Source of the DNA: Hydractinia symbiolongicarpus
Lineage: Eukaryota; Cnidaria; Hydrozoa; Anthoathecata; Hydractiniidae
Length of the DNA stretch: 64,000 nucleotides
Assembly (NCBI RefSeq): GCF_029227915.1
Contig: NC_079878.1
Location: forward strand, 35,243,501-35,307,500
Reading direction: 5' to 3'
Shown here: positions 12,947 to 23,549 of the stretch, one piece after another
Layout: the number at the start of each line of letters is the position of its first letter
How positions within the stretch are numbered: position 1 is the first letter of the stretch
The notes under the pieces: generated by a model
What the model was told of the DNA's origin: nothing
Seen by the model: the letters and a program-made list of their open reading frames with translations, nothing else
Database searches by the model: none
Made by a program: the position numbers and the translations under genes

Positions 12947-15092
12947 GTCCCACAGTCAATCGTTTCACTGTTTAAAGCGATGCAACCTAGTAATATGAGA
13001 AAAATAAGGCTAAATACATGTTGGAACGAATATGTGACCCAACCGTTGTAACTAAACCGGATTGATACCGTTAGAAAGTCAATGAAATGTAGTATTTGAA
13101 ACTGTCGCTATTTCTTCAGCGCGCGATAGCGGCTAGGATTGGTCCCACGTAAAAAATTACTTATTAATCTAAATTTTTAAATGAAGCGCTACCACAGTGC
13201 CCAGTGTAATCGCTGAGTTCCGGCAATCATGTCAAATTAAGAAGAATGTTATTTCTTGGAGTCCAATTTTCTCATTTATCACATTTATCAGGTCACAGTG
13301 GAAAGTTAGTTCAATTAAGTCCCACAGTCAATCGTTTCACTGTTAAAAGCGATGCAACCTAGTAATATGAGAAAAATATCGCTAAATACATGTTGGTACG
13401 AATATGTGACTTAACCGTTGTAACTGAAGCGGATTGGTACTAATAGAAAGTCAATGAAATGTAGTTTTTGAAACTGTCGCTATTTCTTCAGCACGCGATA
13501 ACGGCTAGGATTGGTACCACAGTAAAGAATAACTTATTTATCTAAATATTTAAATGAAGCGCTACCACAGCGCCTAGTCCAACGGCTCAGTTCCGGCAAT
13601 CACGTCAAATTAAGAAGAATATTATTTCTTGGAATCCAATTGTCTGATTTATCACATTTATCAGGTCACAGTCCAAAGTTAGTTCAATTAAGTCCCACAG
13701 TCAATCGTTTCACTGTTAAAACCCATACAACCTAGCAATACAGGAAAAATATCACGAAATATATGTTGGTACGAATATGTGACTCAACCGTTGAAACTCA
13801 AACGGACTGACACCGTTAGAAAGTCAACGAAATGTAATATTTGAAACTGTCTCTATTTCTTCAGCGAGCGATAACGGCTAGGAATTGTCCCACAGTAAAG
13901 AATGACTTATTTATCTAAATTTTTAAATGAAGCGCTATCACAGCGCCCAGTGTAATCGCTGAGTTCCGGCAATCAGGTCAAATTAAAAAGAATGTTATTT
14001 CTTGGTGTCCACTTGTCTCACTTATAACATTTATAAGGTCACAGTCCAAAATCAGTTCAATTTAGTCCCACAGTCAATCGTTTCACTGTTTAAAGCGATG
14101 CAACCTAGTAATATGAGAAAAATAAGGCTAAATACATGTTGGAACGAATATGTGACCCAACCGTTGTAACTAAACCGGATTGATACCGTTAGAAAGTCAA
14201 TGAAATGTAGTATTTGAAACTGTCGCTATTTCTTCAGCGCGCGATAGCGGCTAGGATTGGTCCCACGTAAAAAATTACTTATTAATCTAAATTTTTAAAT
14301 GAAGCGCTACCACAGTGCCCAGTGTAATCGCTGAGTTCCGGCAATCATGTCAAATTAAGAAGAATGTTATTTCTTGGAGTCCAATTTTCTCATTTATCAC
14401 ATTTATCAGGTCACAGTGGAAAGTTAGTTCAATTAAGTCCCACAGTCAATCGTTTCACTGTTAAAAGCGATGCAACCTAGTAATATGAGAAAAATATCGG
14501 TAAATACATGTTGGTACGAATATGTGACTTAACCGTTGTAACTGAAGCGGATTGGTACTAATAGAAAGTCAATGAAATGTAGTTTTTGAAACTGTCGCTA
14601 TTTCTTCAGCACGCGATAACGGCTAGGATTGGTACCACAGTAAAGAATAACTTATTTATCTAAATATTTAAATGAAGCGCTACCACAGCGCCTAGTCCAA
14701 CGGCTCAGTTCCGGCAATCACGTCAAATTAAGAAGAATATTATTTCTTGGAATCCAATTGTCTGATTTATCACATTTATCAGGTCACAGTCCAAAGTTAG
14801 TTCAATTAAGTCCCACAGTCAATCGTTTCACTGTTAAAACCCATACAACCTAGCAATACAGGAAAAATATCACGAAATATATGTTGGTACGAATATGTGA
14901 CTCAACCGTTGAAACTCAAACGGACTGACACCGTTAGAAAGTCAACGAAATGTAATATTTGAAACTGTCTCTATTTCTTCAGCGAGCGATAACGGCTAGG
15001 AATTGTCCCACAGTAAAGAATGACTTATTTATCTAAATTTTTAAATGAAGCGCTATCACAGCGCCCAGTGTAATCGCTGAGTTCCGGCAATC
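12851..15092 (+). repeat. Three-monomer (1,118 bp) near-perfect tandem duplication
   Basis: Sequence 12851-13974 is repeated at 13969-15092. Between copies I saw only one substitution (TATCGCTAA near 13379 versus TATCGGTAA near 14497). Shared private errors include CACTGTTTAAAGC, a lost base giving GGTCCCACGTAAAA, and GGTCACAGTGGAAAG at 13291 and 14409. This is one of the youngest events in the window. Confidence 0.88.
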
Positions 15093-16322
15093 ATGTCAAA
15101 TTAGAAAGAATGTTTCTTTTTGGAGTCGAATTGTCTCACTTATAACATTTAAAAGGTCCCAGTCCAAAGTCAGATCAATTTAGTCCCACAGTCAATTGTT
15201 TCACTGTTAAAAGCGATGCAACCTAGTATTATGAGAAAAATATCGCTAAATACATGTTGGTACGAGCATGTGACGCAATCGTGGTAACTGAAGCGGATTG
15301 ATAACGTTAGAAAGTCAATGAAATGTAGTTTTTGAAACTGTCTCCATTTCTTCAGCGCGCAATAACGGCCAGGCTTGGTCCCACAGTAAAGAATGACTTA
15401 TTTATCTAAATTCTTAAATGAACGCTACCACAGCGCCCAGTGTAATCGCTGAGTTACGGCAATCATGTCAAATTAGAGCGAATGTTACTTCTTGGAGTCC
15501 AATTGCCTCATTTATAACATTTATAAGGTCACAATCCAAAATCAGTTCAATTTAGTCCCACAGTCAATCGTTTCATTGTTGAAAGCGATGCAACCTAATA
15601 ATATCAGAAAAATATCGCTAAGTACATGTTGGTACGAAAATGTGACCCAACCGTTGTAACTCAAACGGACTGACACCCTTAGAAAGTCAATGAGATGTAC
15701 TTTTTGAGTGCCCAGTGTAAGCGCTGAGTTCCGGCAATCATGTCAAATTAAGAAGAATGTTTTTTCTTGGTGTCCGATTGTCTCATTTATCACATTTATT
15801 AGGTCACAGTCCAAAGTTAGTTAAATTAAGTCCCACAGTCAATCGTTTCATTGTTAAAGGCGATGCAACCTAGTAATATCAGAAAAATATCGCTAAGTAC
15901 ATGTTGGTACGAGTAGGTGACCCAACTGTTGTAACTCAAACGGACAAACAGCGTTAGAAAGTCAATGAGATGTAGTTTTTGAAACTGTCGCTATTTCTTC
16001 AGCGTTCGATAACGGCTAGGATTGGTCCCACAGTAAAGAATGACTTATTTATCTAAATTTTCAAATGAAATGCTACCACAGCGCCCAGTGTAATCGCTGA
16101 GATACAGCAATCTTGTCAAATTAAGAAGAATGTTATTTTTTAGAGTCCAATTGTGCCATTTGTCTCATTTATAAAGTGAAAGTCCAAAATCAGTTCAATT
16201 AAGTTCCCCAGTCAATCGTTTCACTGGTAAAAGAGATGCAACCTAGTAATATCAGAAGAATATCGCTAAATACATGTTGGTACGAATATGTGACGCAACC
16301 GTTGAAACTCAAACGGACTGAT
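14350..16322 (+). repeat. Segment P, source or partner of the copy at 18,348-20,320
   Basis: This 1,973-bp stretch of family I monomers, including the truncated 275-bp monomer, reappears 3,998 bp to the right. I count about four substitutions between copies (for example GCGCCCAGTG at 16081 versus GCGCCAAGTG at 20079). It spans the change from family I to the first family II monomers. Confidence 0.9.
15555..15829 (+). repeat. Truncated 275-bp monomer (98-bp internal deletion)
   Basis: Landmarks at 15555 and 15830 are only 275 bp apart. The sequence passes from ACTTTTTGA directly to GTGCCCAGTGTAAG near 15706, so the CG-rich patch, the second GTCCCACAGT and the AT-rich stretch are missing. Flanking monomers are full length (372 and 373 bp). 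Confidence 0.92.
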
Positions 16323-16671
16323 GCCATTAGAAAGACAATGAAATGTAGTTTATGTAACTGTCTCTATTTCCTCGGAGCGCGCTAACAGCTAGGATTGGTC
16401 CCACAGTAAAAAATGACTTATTTATCTAAATTTTCAAATGAAACGCTACCACAGCGCCCAGTGTAATCGCTGAGATACAGCAATCATGTCAAATTAAGAA
16501 GAATGTTATTTTTTAGAGTCCAATTGTGCCATTTGTATCATTTATAAAGTCAAAGTCCAAATTAAGTTCAATTAAGTCCCACAGTCAATCGTTTCACTGG
16601 TAAAAGGGATGCAACCTAGTAATATCAGAAGAATATCGCTAAATACATGTTGGTACGAACATGTGAAGCAA

Positions 16672-16701
16672 CCGTTGAAACTCAAACGGACTGATACCGT
16701 T
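16672..16701 (+). other. CCGTT-N8-AACGG-N7-CCGTT triple dyad element
   Basis: Within this 30-bp stretch CCGTT, its complement-strand match AACGG, and a second CCGTT are spaced by 8 and 7 bases, so each neighbouring pair is an inverted repeat. A further AACGG core usually follows in CTAACGGCTAGG about 65 bases on. The element is present in most family II-V monomers and in part of family I, where changes such as CCGTTGTAACTG break one arm. The cores resemble the animal Myb recognition motif YAACKG; this is a resemblance only. Confidence 0.55.
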
Positions 16702-17324
16702 AGAAAGTCAGTGAAAGTAGTTTGTGAAACTGTCTCTATTTCTTCACGCGCGCTAAAGGCTAGGATTGGTGCCACAGTAAAAAATGACTTATTTATCCAA
16801 GTTTTAAATGAAACGCTACCACAGCGCCCAGTGTAATCGCTGAGATACAGCAATCATGTCAAGTTAAGAAGAATGTTATTTTTTAGATTCCAATTGTGTC
16901 ATTTATCTCATTGATAAAGTCAAAGTCCAAGATCAGTTCAATTACGTCCCACACTCAATCGTTTCACTGGTAAAAGCGATGCATCCTAGTAATATCAGGA
17001 AAATATCGCTAAATCCATGTTGGTACGAATATGTGACGCAACCGTTGAAACTCAAACGGGCTGATACTGTTAGAGAGTCAATGAAATGTAGTTTATGTAA
17101 CTGTCTCCATTTCCTTGGCGGGCGGTAACGGCTAGGATTGGTCCCACAGTAAAAAATGACTTATTTATCTAAGTTTTTGAATAAAACGCTACCACAGCGC
17201 CCAGTGTAATCGCTGAGTTCCAGCATTCAAGTCAACTTAAGAAGAATGTTATGTCTTGTAGTGCAATTGCCTCAATCGTCGCATTCAAAAGCTCAAAGTC
17301 CAGAATCACTTCAATTAAGTGCCA

Positions 17325-17342
17325 CAGTGAATCGTTTCACTG
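17325..17342 (+). other. Perfect dyad CAGTGAA-N4-TTCACTG in C-type monomers
   Basis: The C-type monomer start reads CAGTGAA, then TCGT, then TTCACTG: a perfect 7-bp inverted repeat with a 4-base loop. It recurs in C monomers (for example just after 20945 and 22061). Other monomers carry CAGTCAA on the left arm, one mismatch from perfect. A shorter AGTGAA/TTCACT version occurs in family III monomers that read CACAAGTGAATCG. It could form a small hairpin or be a protein site; function is unknown. Confidence 0.7.
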
Positions 17343-18347
17343 GTAAAAGCGATGCAACCTAGTATTACCAGAAAAATATCGCTAAATACATGTTGGTACG
17401 AATATGTGACGCAACCGTTGAAACTCAAACGGACTGATGCCATTAGAAAGACAATGAAATGTAGTTTATGTAACTGTCTCTATTTCCTCGGAGCGCGCTA
17501 ACAGCTAGGATTGGTCCCACAGTAAAAAATGACTTATTTATCTGAATTTTCAAATGAAACGCTACCACAGCGCCCAGTGTAATCGCTGAGATACAGCAAT
17601 CATGTCAAATTAAGAAGAATGTTATTTTTTAGAGTCCAATTGTGCCATTTGTATCATTTATAAAGTCAAAGTCCAAAATCAGTTCAATTAAGTCCCACAG
17701 TCAATCGTTTCACTGGTAAAAGGGATGCAACCTAGTAATATCAGAAGAATATCGCTAAATACATGTTGGTACGAATATGTGGCGCAACCGTTGAAACTCA
17801 AACGGACTGATACCGGTAGAAAGTCAATGAAAGTAGTTTGTGAAACTGTCTCTATTTCTTCACGCGCGCTAAAGGCTAGGATTGGTGCCACAGTAAAAAA
17901 TGACTTATTTATCCAAGTTTTAAATGAAACGCTACCACAGCGCCCAGTGTAATCGCTGAGATACAGCAATCATGTCAAGTTAAGAAGAATGTTATTTTTT
18001 AGATTCCAATTGTGTCATTTATCTCATTGATAAAGTCAAAGTCCAAAATCAGTTCAATTACGTCCCACACTCAATCGTTTCACTGGTAAAAGCGATGCAT
18101 CCTAGTAATATCAGGAAAATATCGCTAAATCCATGTTGGTACGAATATGTGACGCAACCGATGAAACTCAATCGGGCTGATACTGTTAGAGAGTCAATGA
18201 AATGTAGTTTATGTAACTGTCGCCATTTCATCGGCGCACGCTAACGGCTAGGATTGGTCCCACAGTAAAAAATGACTTATTTATCTAAGTTTTTGAATAA
18301 AACGCTACCACAGCGCCCAGTGTAATCGCTGAGTTCCAGCATTCAAG

Positions 18348-20320
18348 TCAAATTAAGAAGAATGTTATTTCTTGGAGTCCAATTTTCTCATTTATCACAT
18401 TTATCAGGTCACAGTGGAAAGTTAGTTCAATTAAGTCCCACAGTCAATCGTTTCACTGTTAAAAGCGATGCAACCTAGTAATATGAGAAAAATATCGCTA
18501 AATACATGTTGGTACGAATATGTGACTTAACCGTTGTAACTGAAGCGGATTGGTACTAATAGAAAGTCAATGAAATGTAGTTTTTGAAACTGTCGCTATT
18601 TCTTCAGCACGCGATAACGGCTAGGATTGGTACCACAGTAAAGAATAACTTATTTATCTAAATATTTAAATGAAGCGCTACCACAGCGCCTAGTCCAACG
18701 GCTCAGTTCCGGCAATCACGTCAAATTAAGAAGAATATTATTTCTTGGAATCCAATTGTCTGATTTATCACATTTATCAGGTCACAGTCCAAAGTTAGTT
18801 CAATTAAGTCCCACAGTCAATCGTTTCACTGTTAAAACCCATACAACCTAGCAATACAGGAAAAATATCACGAAATATATGTTGGTACGAATATGTGACT
18901 CAACCGTTGAAACTCAAACGGACTGACACCGTTAGAAAGTCAACGAAATGTAATATTTGAAACTGTCTCTATTTCTTCAGCGAGCGATAACGGCTAGGAA
19001 TTGTCCCACAGTAAAGAATGACTTATTTATCTAAATTTTTAAATGAAGCGCTATCACAGCGCCCAGTGTAATCGCTGAGTTCCGGCAATCATGTCAAATT
19101 AGAAAGAATGTTTCTTTTTGGAGTCGAATTGTCTCACTTATAACATTTAAAAGGTCCCAGTCCAAAGTCAGATCAATTTAGTCCCACAGTCAATTGTTTC
19201 ACTGTTAAAAGCGATGCAACCTAGTATTATGAGAAAAATATCGCTAAATACATGTTGGTACGAGCATGTGACGCAATCGTGGTAACTGAAGCGGATTGAT
19301 AACGTTAGAAAGTCAATGAAATGTAGTTTTTGAAACTGTCTCCATTTCTTCAGCGCGCAATAACGGCCAGGCTTGGTCCCACAGTAAAGAATGACTTATT
19401 TATCTAAATTCTTAAATGAACGCTACCACAGCGCCCAGTGTAATCGCTGAGTTACGGCAATCATGTCAAATTAGAGCGAATGTTACTTCTTGGAGTCCAA
19501 TTGCCTCATTTATAACATTTATAAGGTCACAATCCAAAATCAGTTCAATTTAGTCCCACAGTCAATCGTTTCATTGTTGAAAGCGATGCAACCTAATAAT
19601 ATCAGAAAAATATCGCTAAGTACATGTTGGTACGAAAATGTGACCCAACCGTTGTAACTCAAACGGACTGACACCCTTAGAAAGTCAATGAGATGTACTT
19701 TTTGAGTGCCCAGTGTAAGCGCTGAGTTCCGGCAATCATGTCAAATTAAGAAGAATGTTTTTTCTTGGTGTCCGATTGTCTCATTTATCACATTTATTAA
19801 GTCACAGTCCAAAGTTAGTTAAATTAAGTCCCACAGTCAATCGTTTCATTGTTAAAGGCGATGCAACCTAGTAATATCAGAAAAATATCGCTAAGTACAT
19901 GTTGGTACGAGTAGGTGACCCAACTGTTGTAACTCAAACGGACAAACAGCGTTAGAAAGTCAATGAGATGTAGTTTTTGAAACTGTCGCTATTTCTTCAG
20001 CGTTCGATAACGGCTAGGATTGGTCCCACAGTAAAGAATGACTTATTTATCTAAATTTTCAAATGAAATGCTACCACAGCGCCAAGTGTAATCGCTGAGA
20101 TACAGCAATCTTGTCAAATTAAGAAGAATGTTATTTTTTAGAGTCCAATTGTGCCATTTGTCTCATTTATAAAGTGAAAGTCCAAAATCAGTTCAATTAA
20201 GTTCCCCAGTCAATCGTTTCACTGGTAAAAGAGATGCAACCTAGTAATATCAGAAGAATATCGCTAAATACATGTTGGTACGAAAATGTGACGCAACCGT
20301 TGAAACTCAAACGGACTGAT
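18348..20320 (+). repeat. Segment P', family I block embedded in family II
   Basis: At 18,348-18,353 the sequence switches from the trimer HOR (GTCAACTTAAG expected) to family I (GTCAAATTAAG followed by TTCTTGGAGTCC), then follows 14,350 onward for 1,973 bp. It leaves family I near 20,320, where GATGCCATTAG in the first copy is GATACCGTTAG here. Family II resumes directly. It contains its own copy of the truncated monomer (19553-19827). Confidence 0.9.
19553..19827 (+). repeat. Second copy of the truncated 275-bp monomer
   Basis: Landmarks at 19553 and 19828 are 275 bp apart and the deletion junction (ACTTTTTGA joined to GTGCCCAGTGTAAG) is identical to the one near 15706. It travelled with segment P', so it marks the duplication rather than a second deletion. 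Confidence 0.92.
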
Positions 20321-20999
20321 ACCGTTAGAAAGTCAATGAAAGTAGTTTGTGAAACTGTCTCTATTTCTTCACGCGCGCTGAAGGCTAGGATTGGTGCCAC
20401 AGTAAAAAATTACTTATTTATCCAAATTTTTAAATGAAGCGCTACCACAACGCCCAGTGTAATCGCTGAGATACAGCAATCATGTCAAGTTAAGAAGAAT
20501 GTTATTTTTTAGAGTCCAATTGTGTCATCTATCTCATTAATAAAGTCAAAGTCCAAAATCAGTTCAATTACGTCCCACACTCAATCGTTTCACTGGTAAA
20601 AGCGATGCATCCTAGTAATATCAGGAAAATATCGCTAAATCCATGTTGGTACGAATATGTGACGCAACCGATGAAACTCAATCGGGCTGATACTGTTAGA
20701 GAGTCAATGAAATGTAGTTTATGTAACTGTCGCCATTTCATCGGCGCACGCTAACGGCTAGGATTGGTCTCACAGTAAAAAATGACTTATTTATCTAAGT
20801 TTTTGAATAAAACGCTACCACAGCGCCCAGTGTAATCGCTGAGTTCCAGCATTCAAGTCAACTTAAGAAGAATGTTATGTCTTGTAGTGCAATTACCTCA
20901 TTCGTCACATTCAAAAGCTCAAAGTCCAGAATCACTTCAATTAAGTGCCACAGTGAATCGTTTCACTGGTAAAAGCGATGCAACCTAGTATTACCAGAA
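20321..20999 (+). repeat. Segment R, family II sequence between P' and Q'
   Basis: About 0.68 kb of trimer-type monomers (landmarks at 20572 and 20945) that accounts for the 744-bp difference between the P offset (3,998) and the Q offset (4,742), which equals two monomers. One monomer start reads GATGCATCCTAG (B type) and the next GTGCCACAGTGAATCG (C type). Confidence 0.75.
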
Positions 21000-23092
21000 A
21001 AATATCGCTAAATACATGTTGGTACGAATATGTGACGCAACCGTTGAAACTCAAACGGACTGATGCCATTAGAAAGACAATGAAATGTAGTTTATGTAAC
21101 TGTCTCTATTTCCTCGGAGCGCGCTAACAGCTAGGATTGGTCCCACAGTAAAAAATGACTTATTTATCTAAATTTTCAAATGAAACGCTACCACAGCGCC
21201 CAGTGTAATCGCTGAGATACAGCAATCATGTCAAATTAAGAAGAATGTTATTTTTTAGAGTCCAATTGTGCCATTTGTATCATTTATAAAGTCAAAGTCC
21301 AAATTAAGTTCAATTAAGTCCCACAGTCAATCGTTTCACTGGTAAAAGGGATGCAACCTAGTAATATCAGAAGAATATCGCTAAATACATGTTGGTACGA
21401 ACATGTGAAGCAACCGTTGAAACTCAAACGGACTGATACCGTTAGAAAGTCAGTGAAAGTAGTTTGTGAAACTGTCTCTATTTCTTCACGCGCGCTAAAG
21501 GCTAGGATTGGTGCCACAGTAAAAAATGACTTATTTATCCAAGTTTTAAATGAAACGCTACCACAGCGCCCAGTGTAATCGCTGAGATACAGCAATCATG
21601 TCAAGTTAAGAAGAATGTTATTTTTTAGATTCCAATTGTGTCATTTATCTCATTGATAAAGTCAAAGTCCAAGATCAGTTCAATTACGTCCCACACTCAA
21701 TCGTTTCACTGGTAAAAGCGATGCATCCTAGTAATATCAGGAAAATATCGCTAAATCCATGTTGGTACGAATATGTGACGCAACCGTTGAAACTCAAACG
21801 GGCTGATACTGTTAGAGAGTCAATGAAATGTAGTTTATGTAACTGTCTCCATTTCCTCGGCGGGCGGTAACGGCTAGGATTGGTCCCACAGTAAAAAATG
21901 ACTTATTTATCTAAGTTTTTGAATAAAAAGGTACCACAGCGCCCAGTGTAATCGCTGAGTTCCAGCATTCAAGTCAACTTAAGAAGAATGTTATGTCTTG
22001 TAGTGCAATTGCCTCAATCGTCGCATTCAAAAGCTCAAAGTCCAGAATCACTTCAATTAAGTGCCACAGTGAATCGTTTCACTGGTAAAAGCGATGCAAC
22101 CTAGTATTACCAGAAAAATATCGCTAAATACATGTTGGTACGAATATGTGACGCAACCGTTGAAACTCAAACGGACTGATGCCATTAGAAAGACAATGAA
22201 ATGTAGTTTATGTAACTGTCTCTATTTCCTCGGAGCGCGCTAACAGCTAGGATTGGTCCCACAGTAAAAAATGACTTATTTATCTGAATTTTCAAATGAA
22301 ACGCTACCACAGCGCCCAGTGTAATCGCTGAGATACAGCAATCATGTCAAATTAAGAAGAATGTTATTTTTTAGAGTCCAATTGTGCCATTTGTATCATT
22401 TATAAAGTCAAAGTCCAAAATCAGTTCAATTAAGTCCCACAGTCAATCGTTTCACTGGTAAAAGGGATGCAACCTAGTAATATCAGAAGAATATCGCTAA
22501 ATACATGTTGGTACGAATATGTGGCGCAACCGTTGAAACTCAAACGGACTGATACCGGTAGAAAGTCAATGAAAGTAGTTTGTGAAACTGTCTCTATTTC
22601 TTCACGCGCGCTAAAGGCTAGGATTGGTGCCACAGTAAAAAATGACTTATTTATCCAAGTTTTAAATGAAACGCTACCACAGCGCCCAGTGTAATCGCTG
22701 AGATACAGCAATCATGTCAAGTTAAGAAGAATGTTATTTTTTAGATTCCAATTGTGTCATTTATCTCATTGATAAAGTCAAAGTCCAAAATCAGTTCAAT
22801 TACGTCCCACACTCAATCGTTTCACTGGTAAAAGCGATGCATCCTAGTAATATCAGGAAAATATCGCTAAATCCATGTTGGTACGAATATGTGACGCAAC
22901 CGATGAAACTCAATCGGGCTGATACTGTTAGAGAGTCAATGAAATGTAGTTTATGTAACTGTCGCCATTTCATCGGCGCACGCTAACGGCTAGGATTGGT
23001 CCCACAGTAAAAAATGACTTATTTATCTAAGTTTTTGAATAAAACGCTACCACAGCGCCCAGTGTAATCGCTGAGTTCCAGCATTCAAGTCA
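21000..23092 (+). repeat. Segment Q', copy of 16,258-18,350
   Basis: Follows segment Q at an offset of 4,742 bp through 21318, 21688, 22061, 22434 and 22804 (monomer starts). One visible private change is TAAAAAGGTACCACAG near 21926 where Q has TAAAACGCTACCACAG. At 23,092 it continues as the normal trimer HOR, whereas Q is cut short by segment P'. Confidence 0.87.
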
Positions 23093-23549
23093 ACTTAAGA
23101 AGAATGTTATGTCTTGTAGTGCAATTGCCTCTTTCGTCACATTCAAAAGCTCAAAGTCCAGAATCACTTCAATTAAATGCCACAGTGAATCGTTTCACTG
23201 GTAAAAGCGATGCAACCTAGTATTACCAGAAAAATATCGCTAAATACATGTTGGTACGAATATGTGACGCAACCGTTGAAACTCAAACGGACTGATGCCA
23301 TTAGAAAGACAATGAAATGTAGTTTATGTAACTGTCTCTATTTCTTCGGAGCGCGCTAACAGCTAGGATTGGTCCCACAGTAAAAAATGACTTATTTATC
23401 TAAATTTTCAAATGAAACGCTACCACAGCGCCCAGTGTAATCGCTGAGATACAGCAATCATGTCAAATTAAGAAGAATGTTATTTTTTAGAGTCCAATTG
23501 TGCCATTTGTATCATTTATAAAGTCAAAGTCCAAAATCAGTTCAATTAA
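22434..23549 (+). repeat. Representative 1,116-bp trimer HOR unit (A-B-C)
   Basis: A is 22434-22803 (370 bp; AAAGGGATGCAACC, CAATGAAAGTAG with two bases lost, TTCACGCGCGC, GGTGCCACAG). B is 22804-23176 (373 bp; GTCCCACACTCAATCG, GATGCATCCTAG, TCCATGTTGG, CGGGCTGATACTG). C is 23177-23549 (373 bp; ATGCCACAGTGAATCG here, GTGCCACAGTG in most copies; CTAGTATTACCAG, GATGCCATTAGAAAGAC). The same order repeats across most of 16.3-31.9 kb. Confidence 0.9.

Larger units (their letters stand above)
1..16322 (+). repeat. Family I satellite domain with mixed 2-, 3-, 5- and 8-monomer HORs
   Basis: Monomers here share CACTGTTAAAAGC near the start and GGTCACAGTCC near the end, with spacings almost always 372-373 bp (376-377 where a TAGT insertion gives CTAGTTAGTAAT, at monomers 2121, 5106, 6229 and 8469). 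A distinctive subtype with AATAAGGCTAAATACATG followed by GGAACG starts at 630, 2870, 3615, 8097, 9219, 11082, 12947 and 14065. The uneven spacing of that marker (2, 3, 5, 6 and 12 monomers) shows several superimposed HOR lengths rather than one regular unit. Nothing but satellite is present. Confidence 0.9.
16258..18347 (+). repeat. Segment Q, first block of the 1,116-bp trimer HOR
   Basis: About 2.09 kb of family II monomers that reappears at 21000-23092 (offset 4,742). Monomer starts at 16576, 16946, 17319, 17692 and 18062 give spacings of 370, 373, 373 and 370. Shared rarities such as TGCCTCAATCGTCGCATTC (17268 and 22010) tie the two copies together. Only a few differences were seen (for example TCCTTGGCGGG versus TCCTCGGCGGG). 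Confidence 0.88.

Noticed and set aside
15690-15720. Foreign insertion at the short monomer
   Set aside because: The junction is a simple deletion: sequence on both sides is ordinary monomer, and nothing is added.
16680-16700. Possible CENP-B box at the AACGGGC or AACGGAC region
   Set aside because: Aligning CGGG to the box core leaves the required TTCG absent (TGAA at that position), and many monomers have CGGA. The match is too weak.
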